A program made the position numbers and the translations under genes. Positions 8,130 to 17,443 of a DNA stretch of 64,000 bases are shown here, piece after piece (the stretch's first letter is position 1; each line of letters starts with the position of its first letter). Origin of the DNA: CABZJG01 sp902512685 (lineage in GTDB: Bacteria; Pseudomonadota; Alphaproteobacteria; Rhodobacterales; Rhodobacteraceae). Below the pieces are notes generated by a model. The model saw only the letters and a list, made by a program, of their open reading frames with translations. It ran no database searches and was not told where the DNA came from. Location of the stretch: positions 3,658,001 through 3,722,000 of the forward strand of contig CP179201.1 of assembly GCA_051201605.1 (NCBI GenBank), in the 5' to 3' direction.

Positions 8130-9746
8130 TTAGCCTGCGGTGCGCGGAGATACTGCACTGGGGTCCGTGTGAAGCTCGATAATCGCTGATGTGCTGGCGG
8201 CGCGTGCACGCGCAAGAGCTGCAGGAAACTCTTCTGTTTTATAGACATGCTCACCATAGCCACCATAGCATTGGGCCAAGCCAGCAAAATCTGGATTCTG
8301 CAATGTGGTGCCAGAAGGCCGCTCTGGATAGCTGCGTTGCTGATGCATGCGGATCGTTCCATAAACTCCGTTATTTACCACGATCACAATGACTTTAGCG
8401 CCATATTGCGCCGCAGTGCCAAATTCCTGCATGGTCATTTGAAAACACCCGTCGCCTGCAAAACAGATCACCTCTTTTGAAGGGTTCGCCAGTTTGGCCG
8501 CAACTGCTGCAGGCAACCCGTAGCCCATTGAGCCGCTGGTTGGGGCTAGCTGTGTGCGATAGGATTTATAACAGTAATAGCGGTGCTGCCAGCCAGCATA
8601 GTTTCCCGCGCCATTTGTGATAATCGCATCATGCGGCAAAACTTCTGATGCATGCGTGATCACTTGTTCCATCTTGACGGCGCCCGGGGTTTGAAACGGC
8701 TGCTGCCAGCGTTCATATGCAGCGCGCGGCGCTGCGGGCGGGGCAGCGCTTTGCCCTGCAGTAAGGTCTATCGCAGTGCTCAGAAATTCGGCAGATTGGC
8801 AGGCCAACCCAATTTCAGGTCGGTAAACGCGACCTATTTCATTCGGGTCGGCATGGATATGAATGATCTTTTGGCGCGGATTGGGTGTGTCAAACAGCTC
8901 ATATCCGCCTGAAGTCATTTCCCCAAGCCGGGCACCAAGGACTAAAATGCAATCGGACTTTGCCACCAAAGTGGCCAGTTCGGGATTTGGCGCAATGCCA
9001 ACGTCCCCGACATAATTGGGATGGCGATTATCAATGTAATCTTGACACCTAAATGAGGTGCCAACCGGCAAGCCTAGGGCAGCAGCAAAGCTGCCTAAGT
9101 CCTTTGCTGCTTGATCGCTCCATCCCCCGCCGCCCACAATAACCATTGGATTACGGGCTACTTTTAGCCGGTCTATTACCTCAGCAACCGCGTTTTGTGA
9201 TACTGTCTGGCGCGCTGGATTGGCCGGGGTGCTATCTGCAACATCCGCCATTGAGGATAGAATATCTTCCGGCAGTGCCAAAACCACGGGGCCGGGCCGA
9301 CCTGACATCGCAACGTGAAAGGCGTGGCTGATATATTCGGGAATACGGTCCGTGCGATCAATTTCGGCCACCCATTTAACCAAGGGTGTAAACATCTGGC
9401 GATAGTCAACCTCTTGAAACGCTTCCCTGTCCCGCTGATCTGTTGCCACCTGCCCGATAAACAGCATCATGGGGGTGCTATCCTGCAACGCAATATGCAC
9501 CCCAGCAGAGGCATTGGTGGCGCCGGGGCCTCGGGTAACAAATGCCACACCCGGGCGGCCCGTCAGCTTCCCATGCGCTTCGGCCATCATCGCAACGCCG
9601 CCTTCTTGGCGTCCGATTATGGTTTCTATCTTGCTATCAAAAAGCCCATCCAGCGCCGCCAGATAACTTTCACCGGGAACACAAAACACCCGATCGACCC
9701 CTTGAATTTCCAGTTGATCGACCAGAATTTGACCGCCATGACGCAT
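8130..9746 (-). CDS. Thiamine-diphosphate-dependent enzyme, acetolactate synthase-like
   Basis: A 538-residue protein with the three-domain POX/acetolactate synthase layout. Glu48 (RQEGGVAMMAEAHG) is the cofactor-activating glutamate. The ThDP/Mg motif runs from GDGCFQM to VVNNGVYG in the C-terminal third, and the central domain has the nucleotide-type fold (VVIGGGGWSDQAAK region). No regulatory small subunit lies nearby, so biosynthetic IlvB is unlikely. The gene lies 78 bp downstream of a BKACE gene on the same strand, suggesting co-transcription and a catabolic role on a small keto acid. The substrate is unknown; glyoxylate carboligase, oxalyl-CoA decarboxylase or sulfoacetaldehyde acetyltransferase activity cannot be told apart here. 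Confidence 0.87.
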   Translation of the reverse strand: MRHGGQILVDQLEIQGVDRVFCVPGESYLAALDGLFDSKIETIIGRQEGGVAMMAEAHGKLTGRPGVAFVTRGPGATNASAGVHIALQDSTPMMLFIGQVATDQRDREAFQEVDYRQMFTPLVKWVAEIDRTDRIPEYISHAFHVAMSGRPGPVVLALPEDILSSMADVADSTPANPARQTVSQNAVAEVIDRLKVARNPMVIVGGGGWSDQAAKDLGSFAAALGLPVGTSFRCQDYIDNRHPNYVGDVGIAPNPELATLVAKSDCILVLGARLGEMTSGGYELFDTPNPRQKIIHIHADPNEIGRVYRPEIGLACQSAEFLSTAIDLTAGQSAAPPAAPRAAYERWQQPFQTPGAVKMEQVITHASEVLPHDAIITNGAGNYAGWQHRYYCYKSYRTQLAPTSGSMGYGLPAAVAAKLANPSKEVICFAGDGCFQMTMQEFGTAAQYGAKVIVIVVNNGVYGTIRMHQQRSYPERPSGTTLQNPDFAGLAQCYGGYGEHVYKTEEFPAALARARAASTSAIIELHTDPSAVSPRTAG

Positions 9747-9824
9747 GGATTTTCCAACCTGACTAAGTTTCGTCAGAAAATACTAATACCAAGCCGGCCA
9801 AGAAGAAACCGTTGAATTAGAAAA

Positions 9825-10655
9825 TTATGCCGCCCGCAAATCTAGCATAGTACGCGCCTGTTGCCATGTGGCCACCGGCCTGCGGTATTGATCACACAAA
9901 TCCACTGCGCACTTTACCAACGCCGCATTCGACGGGGCCAAAGTATGCTTATCCAGCCGTACATTGTCTTCCAGACCCGTTCGCACATGTCCACCCGCAG
10001 CAATACACCATTCGTTTAATTTAATCTGCTGGGCGCCAATACCAGCGCCGCACCAATCGGCATCCGGAAGCAGTCGCTCGACGGTTTTAACATAATAATC
10101 GAACACATCCTTATCCGCTGGCATCGCGTTTTTAACCCCCATGACAAACTGTACATAGAGGCGGCCTGGGATATGCCCTTCGCGGTTCATTTTTGCGGCA
10201 TGATGAATATGCGACAGATCAAAAGCTTCTATTTCCGGCTTGATTTTATATTGCCGCATTTCGCCGGCGAGCCAATCCACCAAATCTGGCGGGTTTTCAT
10301 AGACGCGGGTGGGAAAGTTATTTGAGCCAACTGTCAAAGACGCCATATCCGGGCACAGGGGCAGCATTCCACCGCGTTCGGCCCCAGCGCCGGAACGCCC
10401 GCCAGTGGACAGTTGGATAATCATGCCAGGGCAAAACTGTTTTATCCCCTCCATTAAACGGGCAAATAGCTCGGGGTTAGATGTTGGCGATTGGTCAGGG
10501 TTGCGCACATGGCAATGGGCGATCGAAGCCCCCGCTTCAAAAGAGGCATGGATGCTTTCAACTTGCTCGGACACAGAAATGGGTAGAGCAGGATTATCCG
10601 CCTTAGTCGCAACCGAGCCGGTGATAGCGACACAAATGATACAGGGTTTCGTCAT
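9825..10655 (-). CDS. BKACE-family beta-keto acid cleavage enzyme (DUF849)
   Basis: Metal-dependent TIM-barrel enzyme. The family condenses a beta-keto acid with acetyl-CoA to release acetoacetate and a new acyl-CoA; 3-keto-5-aminohexanoate is the founding substrate. The 276-residue protein carries the HCHVR zinc motif at residues 47-51, the GGRSGAGAERGG loop and the C-terminal HVRTGLEDN segment. The start MTKPCIICVAITG leads straight into the first strand. It is followed by the ThDP enzyme gene, so the two may act in one degradative route. BKACE subfamilies differ in the substrate pocket, and I cannot assign this one. Confidence 0.9.
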   Translation of the reverse strand: MTKPCIICVAITGSVATKADNPALPISVSEQVESIHASFEAGASIAHCHVRNPDQSPTSNPELFARLMEGIKQFCPGMIIQLSTGGRSGAGAERGGMLPLCPDMASLTVGSNNFPTRVYENPPDLVDWLAGEMRQYKIKPEIEAFDLSHIHHAAKMNREGHIPGRLYVQFVMGVKNAMPADKDVFDYYVKTVERLLPDADWCGAGIGAQQIKLNEWCIAAGGHVRTGLEDNVRLDKHTLAPSNAALVKCAVDLCDQYRRPVATWQQARTMLDLRAA

Positions 10656-10807
10656 TCTATGGCCTTTCCGAACCTGCTGGGTGCACTGGGTAAGTTCAAC
10701 CGCTTTGACCCTGTGCGAACCTCAGCCCTGAATGCCACAGCCCATAGGCTATACTAAACCCCGTCTCTGTCGTCTTTGGGCATAACCGCAGTCAAGTGAC
10801 TAGCCGT

Positions 10808-11119
10808 TTAATGGGTCCAAACTGTGCGTCGATCAGTGGCAAAATTTTCGCCATATCCACGCTGACGGATATTCACTTTCCGCTTCTTGGGCTCAATAAC
10901 ATCTGCAGTGATATTATGGTCTTTGGCATACTCTAACGCGGCGTCCTTGCTTTCAAATTGCAAGCTCACCTGAGACTGCATATCATTGCTTGACGTCCAA
11001 CCCATAAGCGGGTCCACTTCGCGAGCAGAGTCTGGCGCGTATTCAAGCACCCATACGCGAGTTTTTGCTGTCCCTGACGACATTGCCGTTTTGGCAGGTT
11101 GGTAGATACGTGCACGCAT
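10808..11119 (-). CDS. NDUFS4-like accessory subunit of NADH dehydrogenase (ETC complex I conserved region)
   Basis: Small soluble subunit of respiratory complex I in alphaproteobacteria and mitochondria. From the ATG at 11119 (MRARIYQPAKTAM) the protein has 103 residues; GAGG and AAGG lie just upstream. Diagnostic features are the RARIYQPAKTAMSSG start, WVLEYAP, DPLMGWTSSNDM and the closing VNIRQRGYGENFATDRR. As is normal in this group, the gene stands apart from the nuo operon. It is divergent from uvrB, with 189 bp between the two starts. An NDUFAF5-like protein is encoded at 53368-54189. Confidence 0.92.
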   Translation of the reverse strand: MRARIYQPAKTAMSSGTAKTRVWVLEYAPDSAREVDPLMGWTSSNDMQSQVSLQFESKDAALEYAKDHNITADVIEPKKRKVNIRQRGYGENFATDRRTVWTH

Positions 11120-11308
11120 TGCCTTAGTCCTCTTATTACTCTGGTATATGCTAGATTTATTCCCCATAAACAAGGGTAAGTTCACAAGTAAAAAGAATCA
11201 TTTTTTCGGTGAAATTGGAAAATTTTTATTTTCAAATCAAATAATACTGAAGCCTTTGACCTATTAAAAAATATTTCTAGGTTTAGTGGGTAGATAGGAA
11301 TGTAAATA

Positions 11309-13489
11309 ATGGCACAAAACAGCCTGGGACATGAAACCGGCGATGTAAGGGCAAGGCCCAAGCTCGAAGGCGGCAAGGCTTTTAAGATGCAGACTGAATT
11401 TTCCCCAGCCGGGGATCAGCCCACCGCTATCGCTGAATTGAAAACCGGAATTATTGACGGAGAGCAAGATCAAGTGCTTTTGGGCGCAACCGGCACCGGC
11501 AAAACTTTTACCATGGCAAAAGTGATCGAGGAAACCCAAAAGCCAGCGATCATTATGGCCCCAAATAAAACCTTAGCGGCGCAGCTCTACGGCGAGTTCA
11601 AAGGGTTTTTCCCCGACAACGCCGTGGAATATTTCGTCAGCTATTACGATTATTATCAGCCCGAAGCCTATGTGCCGCGCTCCGACACCTATATTGAAAA
11701 AGAAAGCCAGATCAACGAACAAATCGACCGAATGCGCCACTCAGCGACGCGCGCTTTGCTTGAACGGGACGACGTGATTATCATTGCTTCTGTCTCTTGC
11801 ATCTATGGCATTGGCTCGGTGGAAACCTACGGCGCTATGACCCAAGACCTAAAGGCCGGCAAAAGCTATAATCAACGGCAGGTCATGGCGGATTTGGTGG
11901 CCCAGCAATACCGCCGCAATGATCAGGCTTTTCAGCGCGGTTCGTTTCGCGTGCGTGGCGATAGTTTAGAGATTTTTCCAGCGCACCTAGAGGATCGGGC
12001 TTGGCGGCTGTCATTTTTTGGTGATGAGCTGGAATCAATTGTAGAATTTGACCCACTAACAGGCGAAAAAACCGATAGCTTTGAGCAAATCAGGATCTAC
12101 GCCAATTCGCATTATGTCACCCCAAAGCCCACCATTCAGCAGGCCATCATCAATATCAAAGACGAGCTGCGCAAACGCTTGGATCAATTGGTCGGTGAAG
12201 GCAAATTGCTCGAAGCCCAACGGTTAGAGCAGCGCACCAATTTTGATCTTGAAATGCTTGAGGCAACCGGCGTTTGTAGCGGGATTGAAAATTATTCGCG
12301 GTATCTAACAGGCCGTGCACCGGGTGAGCCGCCGCCCACATTGTTCGAATTTATCCCTGATAATGCAATTGTGTTTGCCGATGAAAGCCATGTCAGCGTG
12401 CCGCAGATCGGCGCGATGTACAAAGGCGATTATCGGCGTAAGTTTACCCTTGCCGAGCATGGGTTTCGCTTGCCCTCCTGTATGGACAACAGACCACTTA
12501 AGTTTGAAGAGTGGAATGCCATGCGGCCGCAAACAGTCTATGTTTCAGCAACCCCGTCAAATTGGGAAATCGAGCGCACGGGGGGCGTTTTCGCCGAACA
12601 GGTTATCCGGCCCACCGGACTTTTGGATCCCGAGGTCGAAATCCGCCCAGTAGAAATGCAGGTGGATGATCTGCTGGATGAAATCCGCAAAGTCGCTGCT
12701 GATGGGTATCGCACCTTGGTGACGACCTTGACCAAACGCATGGCCGAGGATCTAACCGAGTATCTGCATGAACAAGGTATTCGCGTACGTTATATGCACT
12801 CGGATATCGACACGATTGAGCGGATCGAAATTTTGCGGGATCTACGCCTTGGGGCCTTTGATGTGCTGATCGGCATCAACCTATTGCGCGAAGGTTTGGA
12901 TATTCCTGAATGTGGTCTGGTTGCCATTCTGGATGCGGATAAAGAGGGATTTCTGCGTTCTGAGACATCCTTGGTGCAAACCATTGGCCGCGCAGCGCGG
13001 AATGTGGATGGGCGGGTGATCATGTATGCAGACCGGATAACAGGTTCGATGGAGCGCGCCCTTTCGGAAACCAATCGCCGACGCGCGAAGCAAAAGGCCT
13101 ATAATTTAGAGCATGACATCACGCCGGAAACAGTACAGAAAAATGTAGAGGATATCCTCGCCGGTCTTTATAAAGGCGACACCGATCAATCGCGCGTCAC
13201 CGCCCAGATCGACAAACCGATGGCTGGGGCAAATCTGCAGGCGGTTCTTGAAGGGCTGCGCACCGATATGCGCAAAGCGGCAGAAAACCTTGAATTTGAA
13301 GAAGCCGCGCGGCTGCGCGATGAAGTCAAACGGCTCGAAGCGGTCGATCTGGCCGTTTCCGATGACCCGCTTGCGCGCCAATCCGCTATAGAGGCGGTTA
13401 GCGAAGGAAAAAGCCCCAGCAAAGGCCGCTCGACCGCAGGGCGCGGCGGCACCCGTACCTATCGCGGCAAGTCACAAAAGAAATTTTAA
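11309..13489 (+). CDS. uvrB: Excinuclease ABC subunit B
   Basis: DNA damage verification helicase of nucleotide excision repair. The 726-residue protein has Walker A GATGTGKT at residues 59-66, the beta-hairpin region YYDYYQPEAYVPRSDTYIEK, the helicase motif DESH, and motifs V-VI (LREGLDIPE, QTIGRAARN). The UVR motif that contacts UvrC (EFEEAARLRDEVKRLE) lies near residue 660, followed by a basic tail. The start at 11309 has AGGAA upstream. I looked for the alphaproteobacterial LexA box (GTTC-N7-GTTC) in the promoter and found none, so SOS control is not evident. Confidence 0.97.
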   Translation: MAQNSLGHETGDVRARPKLEGGKAFKMQTEFSPAGDQPTAIAELKTGIIDGEQDQVLLGATGTGKTFTMAKVIEETQKPAIIMAPNKTLAAQLYGEFKGFFPDNAVEYFVSYYDYYQPEAYVPRSDTYIEKESQINEQIDRMRHSATRALLERDDVIIIASVSCIYGIGSVETYGAMTQDLKAGKSYNQRQVMADLVAQQYRRNDQAFQRGSFRVRGDSLEIFPAHLEDRAWRLSFFGDELESIVEFDPLTGEKTDSFEQIRIYANSHYVTPKPTIQQAIINIKDELRKRLDQLVGEGKLLEAQRLEQRTNFDLEMLEATGVCSGIENYSRYLTGRAPGEPPPTLFEFIPDNAIVFADESHVSVPQIGAMYKGDYRRKFTLAEHGFRLPSCMDNRPLKFEEWNAMRPQTVYVSATPSNWEIERTGGVFAEQVIRPTGLLDPEVEIRPVEMQVDDLLDEIRKVAADGYRTLVTTLTKRMAEDLTEYLHEQGIRVRYMHSDIDTIERIEILRDLRLGAFDVLIGINLLREGLDIPECGLVAILDADKEGFLRSETSLVQTIGRAARNVDGRVIMYADRITGSMERALSETNRRRAKQKAYNLEHDITPETVQKNVEDILAGLYKGDTDQSRVTAQIDKPMAGANLQAVLEGLRTDMRKAAENLEFEEAARLRDEVKRLEAVDLAVSDDPLARQSAIEAVSEGKSPSKGRSTAGRGGTRTYRGKSQKKF

Positions 13490-13583
13490 GACCCGCACAT
13501 TTGATCTTGATATTTTGAATGATTTTTCAGTTTGAGCCTTATCCTAAGACCATACAGGCAACTATTTATTAGGAGCATATACT

Positions 13584-14021
13584 ATGACACCACAGCGCGT
13601 AACGCTGATCACACTCGGCGTAAAAAGTTTGAACCAATCAAAGCAATTTTATGATGCCATTGGGTGGACGGCGCATCGCCGTTCGCAAGACAGCATTGTC
13701 TTTTTCCAAATGAACGGGTTGGTTTTGGGACTTTTTGGGCTTGAGGCGCTGGCCGATGACCAAGGGCGACCTGGGGCTAAACTTGGAACTGGAGCGATGA
13801 GCCTTGCTATTAATTACGAAATGACAGAAGCAGTTGATCATGCCTTTTCAACTGCGATCAACGCAGGCGCCAAAGGGCTGAAACAGCCACAAAAGGTGTT
13901 TTGGGGCGGTTATTCGGGCTACTACGCCGATCCAGATGATCATGTTTGGGAAATTGCAATGAACCCGTTTTGGCCATTGCAGTCAGATGGCGGGCTAACC
14001 TTGCCGGATGAAGACATCTAA
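13584..14021 (+). CDS. VOC-family (glyoxalase/bleomycin resistance) protein
   Basis: A 145-residue protein of the vicinal oxygen chelate fold, with paired beta-alpha-beta-beta-beta units starting VTLITLGVKSLNQSKQFYDAIGW. The later YYADPDDHVWEIAMNP stretch carries the typical metal-ligand region of the second module. AGGAG lies eight bases before the ATG. VOC proteins include lyases, dioxygenases and binding proteins, and nothing here fixes a reaction. It follows uvrB by 94 bp on the same strand. Its TAA stop overlaps the stop of the convergent trhO gene by four bases. Confidence 0.85.
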   Translation: MTPQRVTLITLGVKSLNQSKQFYDAIGWTAHRRSQDSIVFFQMNGLVLGLFGLEALADDQGRPGAKLGTGAMSLAINYEMTEAVDHAFSTAINAGAKGLKQPQKVFWGGYSGYYADPDDHVWEIAMNPFWPLQSDGGLTLPDEDI

Positions 14022-14932
14022 TTGCCGTCGTAGCCAACCATATGCTGCTCACCGCGTTCCCGCGCCAGATGAATTTGCTTTTGCCGTTCGCGAAAGCGAT
14101 CTTTGTCCTCTGCCGTGGTTTCATCGGCACATTGGTGACAGGCAACACCGTGTTCGTATTGTGTGTTTTCTTTATCAGCGGGTAATATCGGGCGGCGACA
14201 GGCATAGCAAAGCTGATGCGGACCTTCCTTTAGTCCGTGTCCGACCGAGACCCGCGCATCAAAAACGAAACACTCGCCATCCCATTTGCTATCAGCCTCT
14301 GGGACGTCTTCTAGATACTTTAGGATACCGCCTTTAAGGTGATAGACATCTTCAACACCTTGGCTCAGAAGATAGTTGGTCGATTTCTCACAGCGAATGC
14401 CGCCGGTGCAAAACATCGCAATGCGTTTGTTGTGAAACCGATCTTTGTTGTCTTCCCACCATTTTGGAAATTCGCGAAAAGATTTTGTGTCTGGGTCTAT
14501 GGCTCCCTCAAAGGTGCCAATCCCAACCTCGTAATCATTACGGGTGTCGATGACGGCAACATCGGGCGCTAAGATTAACTCGTTCCAGTCTTGTGCTTCA
14601 ACATAATGCCCGACCCGTGCCTTTGGGTCCACATCGGGTTGTCCCATAGTCACGATTTCTTTTTTAAGCTTTACTTTCATCCGCGGAAATGGCGGCAGGC
14701 TGGCGGTGCTTTCCTTATGTTCCAGATCAGCACAGCCCGGTATACTTCGCAAATGTGCAAGAATAGCATCAATTCCATCCCGCGAGCCGGATATCGTGCC
14801 ATTAATGCCCTCTTTGGCAATCAATAGCGAACCGTAAATACCAAGCGCTTCGCATTTTTCCTGCAATGGCCCCTGCAGTGCAGCGGGGTCCTCAAACCGC
14901 GTGAAATGATAAAGTGCAGCAATTGTAAACAT
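14018..14932 (-). CDS. trhO: tRNA uridine-34 hydroxylase TrhO (rhodanese-family, YceA/UPF0176)
   Basis: Rhodanese-fold enzyme that, in characterised relatives, hydroxylates U34 of certain tRNAs in an oxygen-dependent way. The ATG at 14932 (MFTIAALYHFTRFED) gives 304 residues. An N-terminal ferredoxin-like domain (SLLIAKEGINGTISG) is followed by the rhodanese domain, with CTGGIRCEKS at residues 175-184 and Cys175 the expected catalytic residue. The C-terminal CYACRRPI and CHQCADE pairs look like a zinc site. The frame extends upstream to 14980 without similarity to the family. It is probably co-transcribed with the metallophosphatase gene 53 bp upstream. Confidence 0.93.
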   Translation of the reverse strand: MFTIAALYHFTRFEDPAALQGPLQEKCEALGIYGSLLIAKEGINGTISGSRDGIDAILAHLRSIPGCADLEHKESTASLPPFPRMKVKLKKEIVTMGQPDVDPKARVGHYVEAQDWNELILAPDVAVIDTRNDYEVGIGTFEGAIDPDTKSFREFPKWWEDNKDRFHNKRIAMFCTGGIRCEKSTNYLLSQGVEDVYHLKGGILKYLEDVPEADSKWDGECFVFDARVSVGHGLKEGPHQLCYACRRPILPADKENTQYEHGVACHQCADETTAEDKDRFRERQKQIHLARERGEQHMVGYDGN

Positions 14933-14985
14933 AGTTTTGGGCTTACGCTGAAACTTGGCGCAATTGCAAGCGCAAGGCATTTCGT

Positions 14986-15696
14986 TTAGAGGAGCGGGCG
15001 CATTTGTCGCCCCTCGATAATCATCGGCACCAAAGGTCGGCCATACCCAGCGCCGCCATCAAGATTAATCCGGTTACCGTAATGGGTTGGGCTATCAATA
15101 GCCGTATGTCCATGGATGACAAGATGGGAATGAAGGTCCTGATGCGCGTGAAAATCCTCCCTGATCCATAGCAGATCGTCCTCGGATTGCTGATCTAACG
15201 GCACACCGGGGCGAATACCTGCATGAACGAAAAGCCTGTCGCTGATCAGATGTTTTATTTTCAGCGATTTCAGAAAATCAACATGGGCTTGCGGCACCTT
15301 TTCAACGGCTTCTTTATGGACTTCGAAAAGCCGACGTCTTTCTTCTATTTCGATCCCGTATGAGGCCATCGTTTCACGCCCGCCAAGGCGGCCGTGAAAC
15401 CAGTGCATCCCGACCAAAAGATGTGGGTCATGACGCGGCGGACTTTCCATAAACCATTCAAACATCCGGTCGTGATTGCCTTTTAGGATGGTAAAATTCC
15501 ACCCCTCATCGCAAAGCGAGATGATTAATTCAATCACCCGCCGGCTGTCAGCACCGCGATCTACAAGATCACCAATAAGCACAACAGCCGCATCCTTGCC
15601 GCCGTCTTTTTCGATCGCGATAAGCGCTGCCTCAAGCTGGGACAATTGGCCATGGACATCGCCCACAGCATAGATAGGATAACATAAATCAGGCAT
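14986..15696 (-). CDS. Calcineurin-like metallophosphatase (serine/threonine phosphatase or diadenosine tetraphosphatase type)
   Basis: A 236-residue enzyme with all signatures of the PPP-like phosphoesterase family: GDVHGQ at residues 12-17, GDLVDRG near 41, GNHD near 73, and later histidines in HAGIRPG and VIHGHT that complete the di-metal site. Its size matches bacterial PrpA/ApaH-type proteins. It precedes trhO on the same strand. Substrates may be phosphoproteins or dinucleoside polyphosphates; sequence alone does not decide. No signal peptide is visible, so it is cytosolic. Confidence 0.88.
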   Translation of the reverse strand: MPDLCYPIYAVGDVHGQLSQLEAALIAIEKDGGKDAAVVLIGDLVDRGADSRRVIELIISLCDEGWNFTILKGNHDRMFEWFMESPPRHDPHLLVGMHWFHGRLGGRETMASYGIEIEERRRLFEVHKEAVEKVPQAHVDFLKSLKIKHLISDRLFVHAGIRPGVPLDQQSEDDLLWIREDFHAHQDLHSHLVIHGHTAIDSPTHYGNRINLDGGAGYGRPLVPMIIEGRQMRPLL

Positions 15697-15928
15697 TAAA
15701 AAGTCACTTTCTTCAAAACTTGGGGCCTTTGGCCCTGCAATTGCAAACGAGTACCATCTTGGTTCTTTTATACCTTATCGAACCAGGTCGTGTAAGCGCC
15801 AAGAAAAGCTCGCCTATTACCCTATTTAGTGTATTTACTTACCAGAGCTCTCTTTATAAGTTTAACGCAGTATATTCAGTCCACGTGTTGGGCGCGATTT
15901 ATTTTTTAGATATTTTTAAGGTATAGAC

Positions 15929-16804
15929 ATGATATTTTGGCCAATTTTTGGATTATTTGTGATTGCAGCTGGATATGTTATCCGCAACAACTTCGATTTC
16001 CCCGACAACAAAAACCTTGACGGCATGGTTAATATGGTCGGTTGGGGCGTCAAGGTTGCTGGGCTACTACTTTTTATAATTTCTACATTCAACGGCATGT
16101 TTTTTTATGCTGAACCCGGCTTTAAATATCATGTCCGCACAATTTTGGGTGAAGAAAAAATGGTTGCGGATACAGGGTACAACATGCACCTGTTTGGGCG
16201 CTATAATGCGTGGAAAAATGCAATGTCGGTGCAGGCCATAAAGGGTGGACAAGGCGATATCCGCGCAGAAACCGAAGGCGTCACCACAAGTGCCAACTTG
16301 CCACCAAAATCGCTGGTTTTTCTTGATCAGGTGGATGCGGTCGTCTCTGCCACAGCGCGCTTTGAGCTGCCGTCTGACGAAGAAGGTTTTTTGACGATGG
16401 CACGACTTTACCGGTCGCCAGAAAACCTGCTGCGCACAGAGCTTGTTCCCGCCTTTGAAGAAACGCTAGGTGCAAATGCAGCACTAATGTCAGCAGAAGA
16501 TTATTTTCAGGGTGGCAAGACCGAATTTAACAACGAGTTCGAGCGGCAATTGGCCGATGGTATTTATCTGGTCAGACGGATTGAGAAACGCGTCAAAGTC
16601 GAAAGCGGTCGCGCCGGAACCGCAAATGTGGCGCTTGGCGAAAATCAAGAACAGTTTGGCGATGAATTTAAAACCGTCTTTCTTGTTGAAAAACTGCTTG
16701 ATGAAACCGGACAGCCAAAGCGCAAAAGACAAGCCTTTGAAAAATTTGGCATCAGTGTGACCTCGGCCCGGGTGACAGATGTTCGGCCCAATATCAAGTT
16801 TTAG
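15929..16804 (+). CDS. SPFH/Band-7-like membrane protein, N-terminal part (reading frame cut by an amber codon)
   Basis: Encodes 291 residues: two hydrophobic segments (about 2-18 and 38-60) followed by a soluble SPFH-like beta/alpha domain ending in SARVTDVRPNIKF. The TAG at 16802-16804 interrupts a frame that continues in phase as Glu-Arg-Met into the next ORF; the distance between the two ATGs is exactly 294 codons. SPFH proteins normally pass straight from this domain into a long charged coiled coil, which is what the downstream ORF encodes. This is therefore most likely one 476-codon gene split by a CAG-to-TAG change, unless translation restarts or reads through. SPFH proteins scaffold membrane microdomains. 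AAGG precedes the ATG. Confidence 0.8.
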   Translation: MIFWPIFGLFVIAAGYVIRNNFDFPDNKNLDGMVNMVGWGVKVAGLLLFIISTFNGMFFYAEPGFKYHVRTILGEEKMVADTGYNMHLFGRYNAWKNAMSVQAIKGGQGDIRAETEGVTTSANLPPKSLVFLDQVDAVVSATARFELPSDEEGFLTMARLYRSPENLLRTELVPAFEETLGANAALMSAEDYFQGGKTEFNNEFERQLADGIYLVRRIEKRVKVESGRAGTANVALGENQEQFGDEFKTVFLVEKLLDETGQPKRKRQAFEKFGISVTSARVTDVRPNIKF

Positions 16805-16810
16805 GAACGT

Positions 16811-17359
16811 ATGGGCCTGCGCCAGCAAGCGGCCGCCGATCGTGCCATTGCCCGCGAACAGCGGGTCCAAGAAGAAGAGCAGCGCCTGCTGGCGATCACC
16901 CGCGGCGAACGCGAAGTGGCCGAGCGTCAGGCTGCAGCCAAAGTTGAACAAATCCAAAAAACAACTGATGCGGAAACCGAAAAACAACTTGCAATCACGG
17001 CAGCTGAACGGGAACGGGAATCTGCGCGTATCAGACAAGAGCGCGCGCAGATCCTTCTGGACACAGCCCGCATTGATGCGCAAGCAAAACAAGTCAGCGC
17101 AGATGCCGCTGCCTATGAAAAAACCGCCATCCTTGAGGCGGACAATGCGCTTGCACAGAAATTAGCAGCCTATGTCGAAGTTCAAAAAGTATGGGCCGAG
17201 GCCTTTGCCTTCCGTAACGTTCCCACGACTGTTTTTGGGGCGCGTGAAGGCGGGCTTGGTACCGACGGCGATATCAGCCGTTTTATTGATTTTATGACCA
17301 TGCAGGCAGCAAAAGGATTAGCCGTTGATCCCTCAATAGCGCGCAAGTCATCTGAGTGA
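16811..17359 (+). CDS. SPFH-like protein, C-terminal coiled-coil part (in frame after the amber codon)
   Basis: Encodes 182 residues. The first 120 or so are rich in Ala, Glu, Arg and Gln and have strong heptad character (for example QQAAADRAIAREQRVQEEEQ). A compact tail follows (AYVEVQKVWAEAFAFRNVPT and beyond). The ATG is only six bases past the TAG of the preceding ORF. The sequence TAGGAACGT between the stop and this ATG supplies AGGAA at close spacing, so independent or coupled initiation is conceivable. Codon use and reading frame look fully maintained, so if this is a broken gene the break is recent. A bidirectional hairpin terminator follows. Confidence 0.75.
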   Translation: MGLRQQAAADRAIAREQRVQEEEQRLLAITRGEREVAERQAAAKVEQIQKTTDAETEKQLAITAAERERESARIRQERAQILLDTARIDAQAKQVSADAAAYEKTAILEADNALAQKLAAYVEVQKVWAEAFAFRNVPTTVFGAREGGLGTDGDISRFIDFMTMQAAKGLAVDPSIARKSSE

Positions 17360-17443
17360 TGGAATAGAGATTGAATAGGATCGCTGTTTTGGATTGATAC
17401 CTGTCCCATACAGACAGTCAATTTTTCAATAGTGAAAGCCGAA

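Noticed and set aside
11120..11308. SOS (LexA) box for uvrB
   Set aside because: I searched for GTTC-N7-GTTC and GAAC-N7-GAAC. One GTTC half occurs near 11180 but has no partner at the right spacing.
15720..15926. 68-residue open frame before the SPFH-like gene
   Set aside because: No ribosome-binding site, atypical composition, and it lies in what must be a divergent promoter region.
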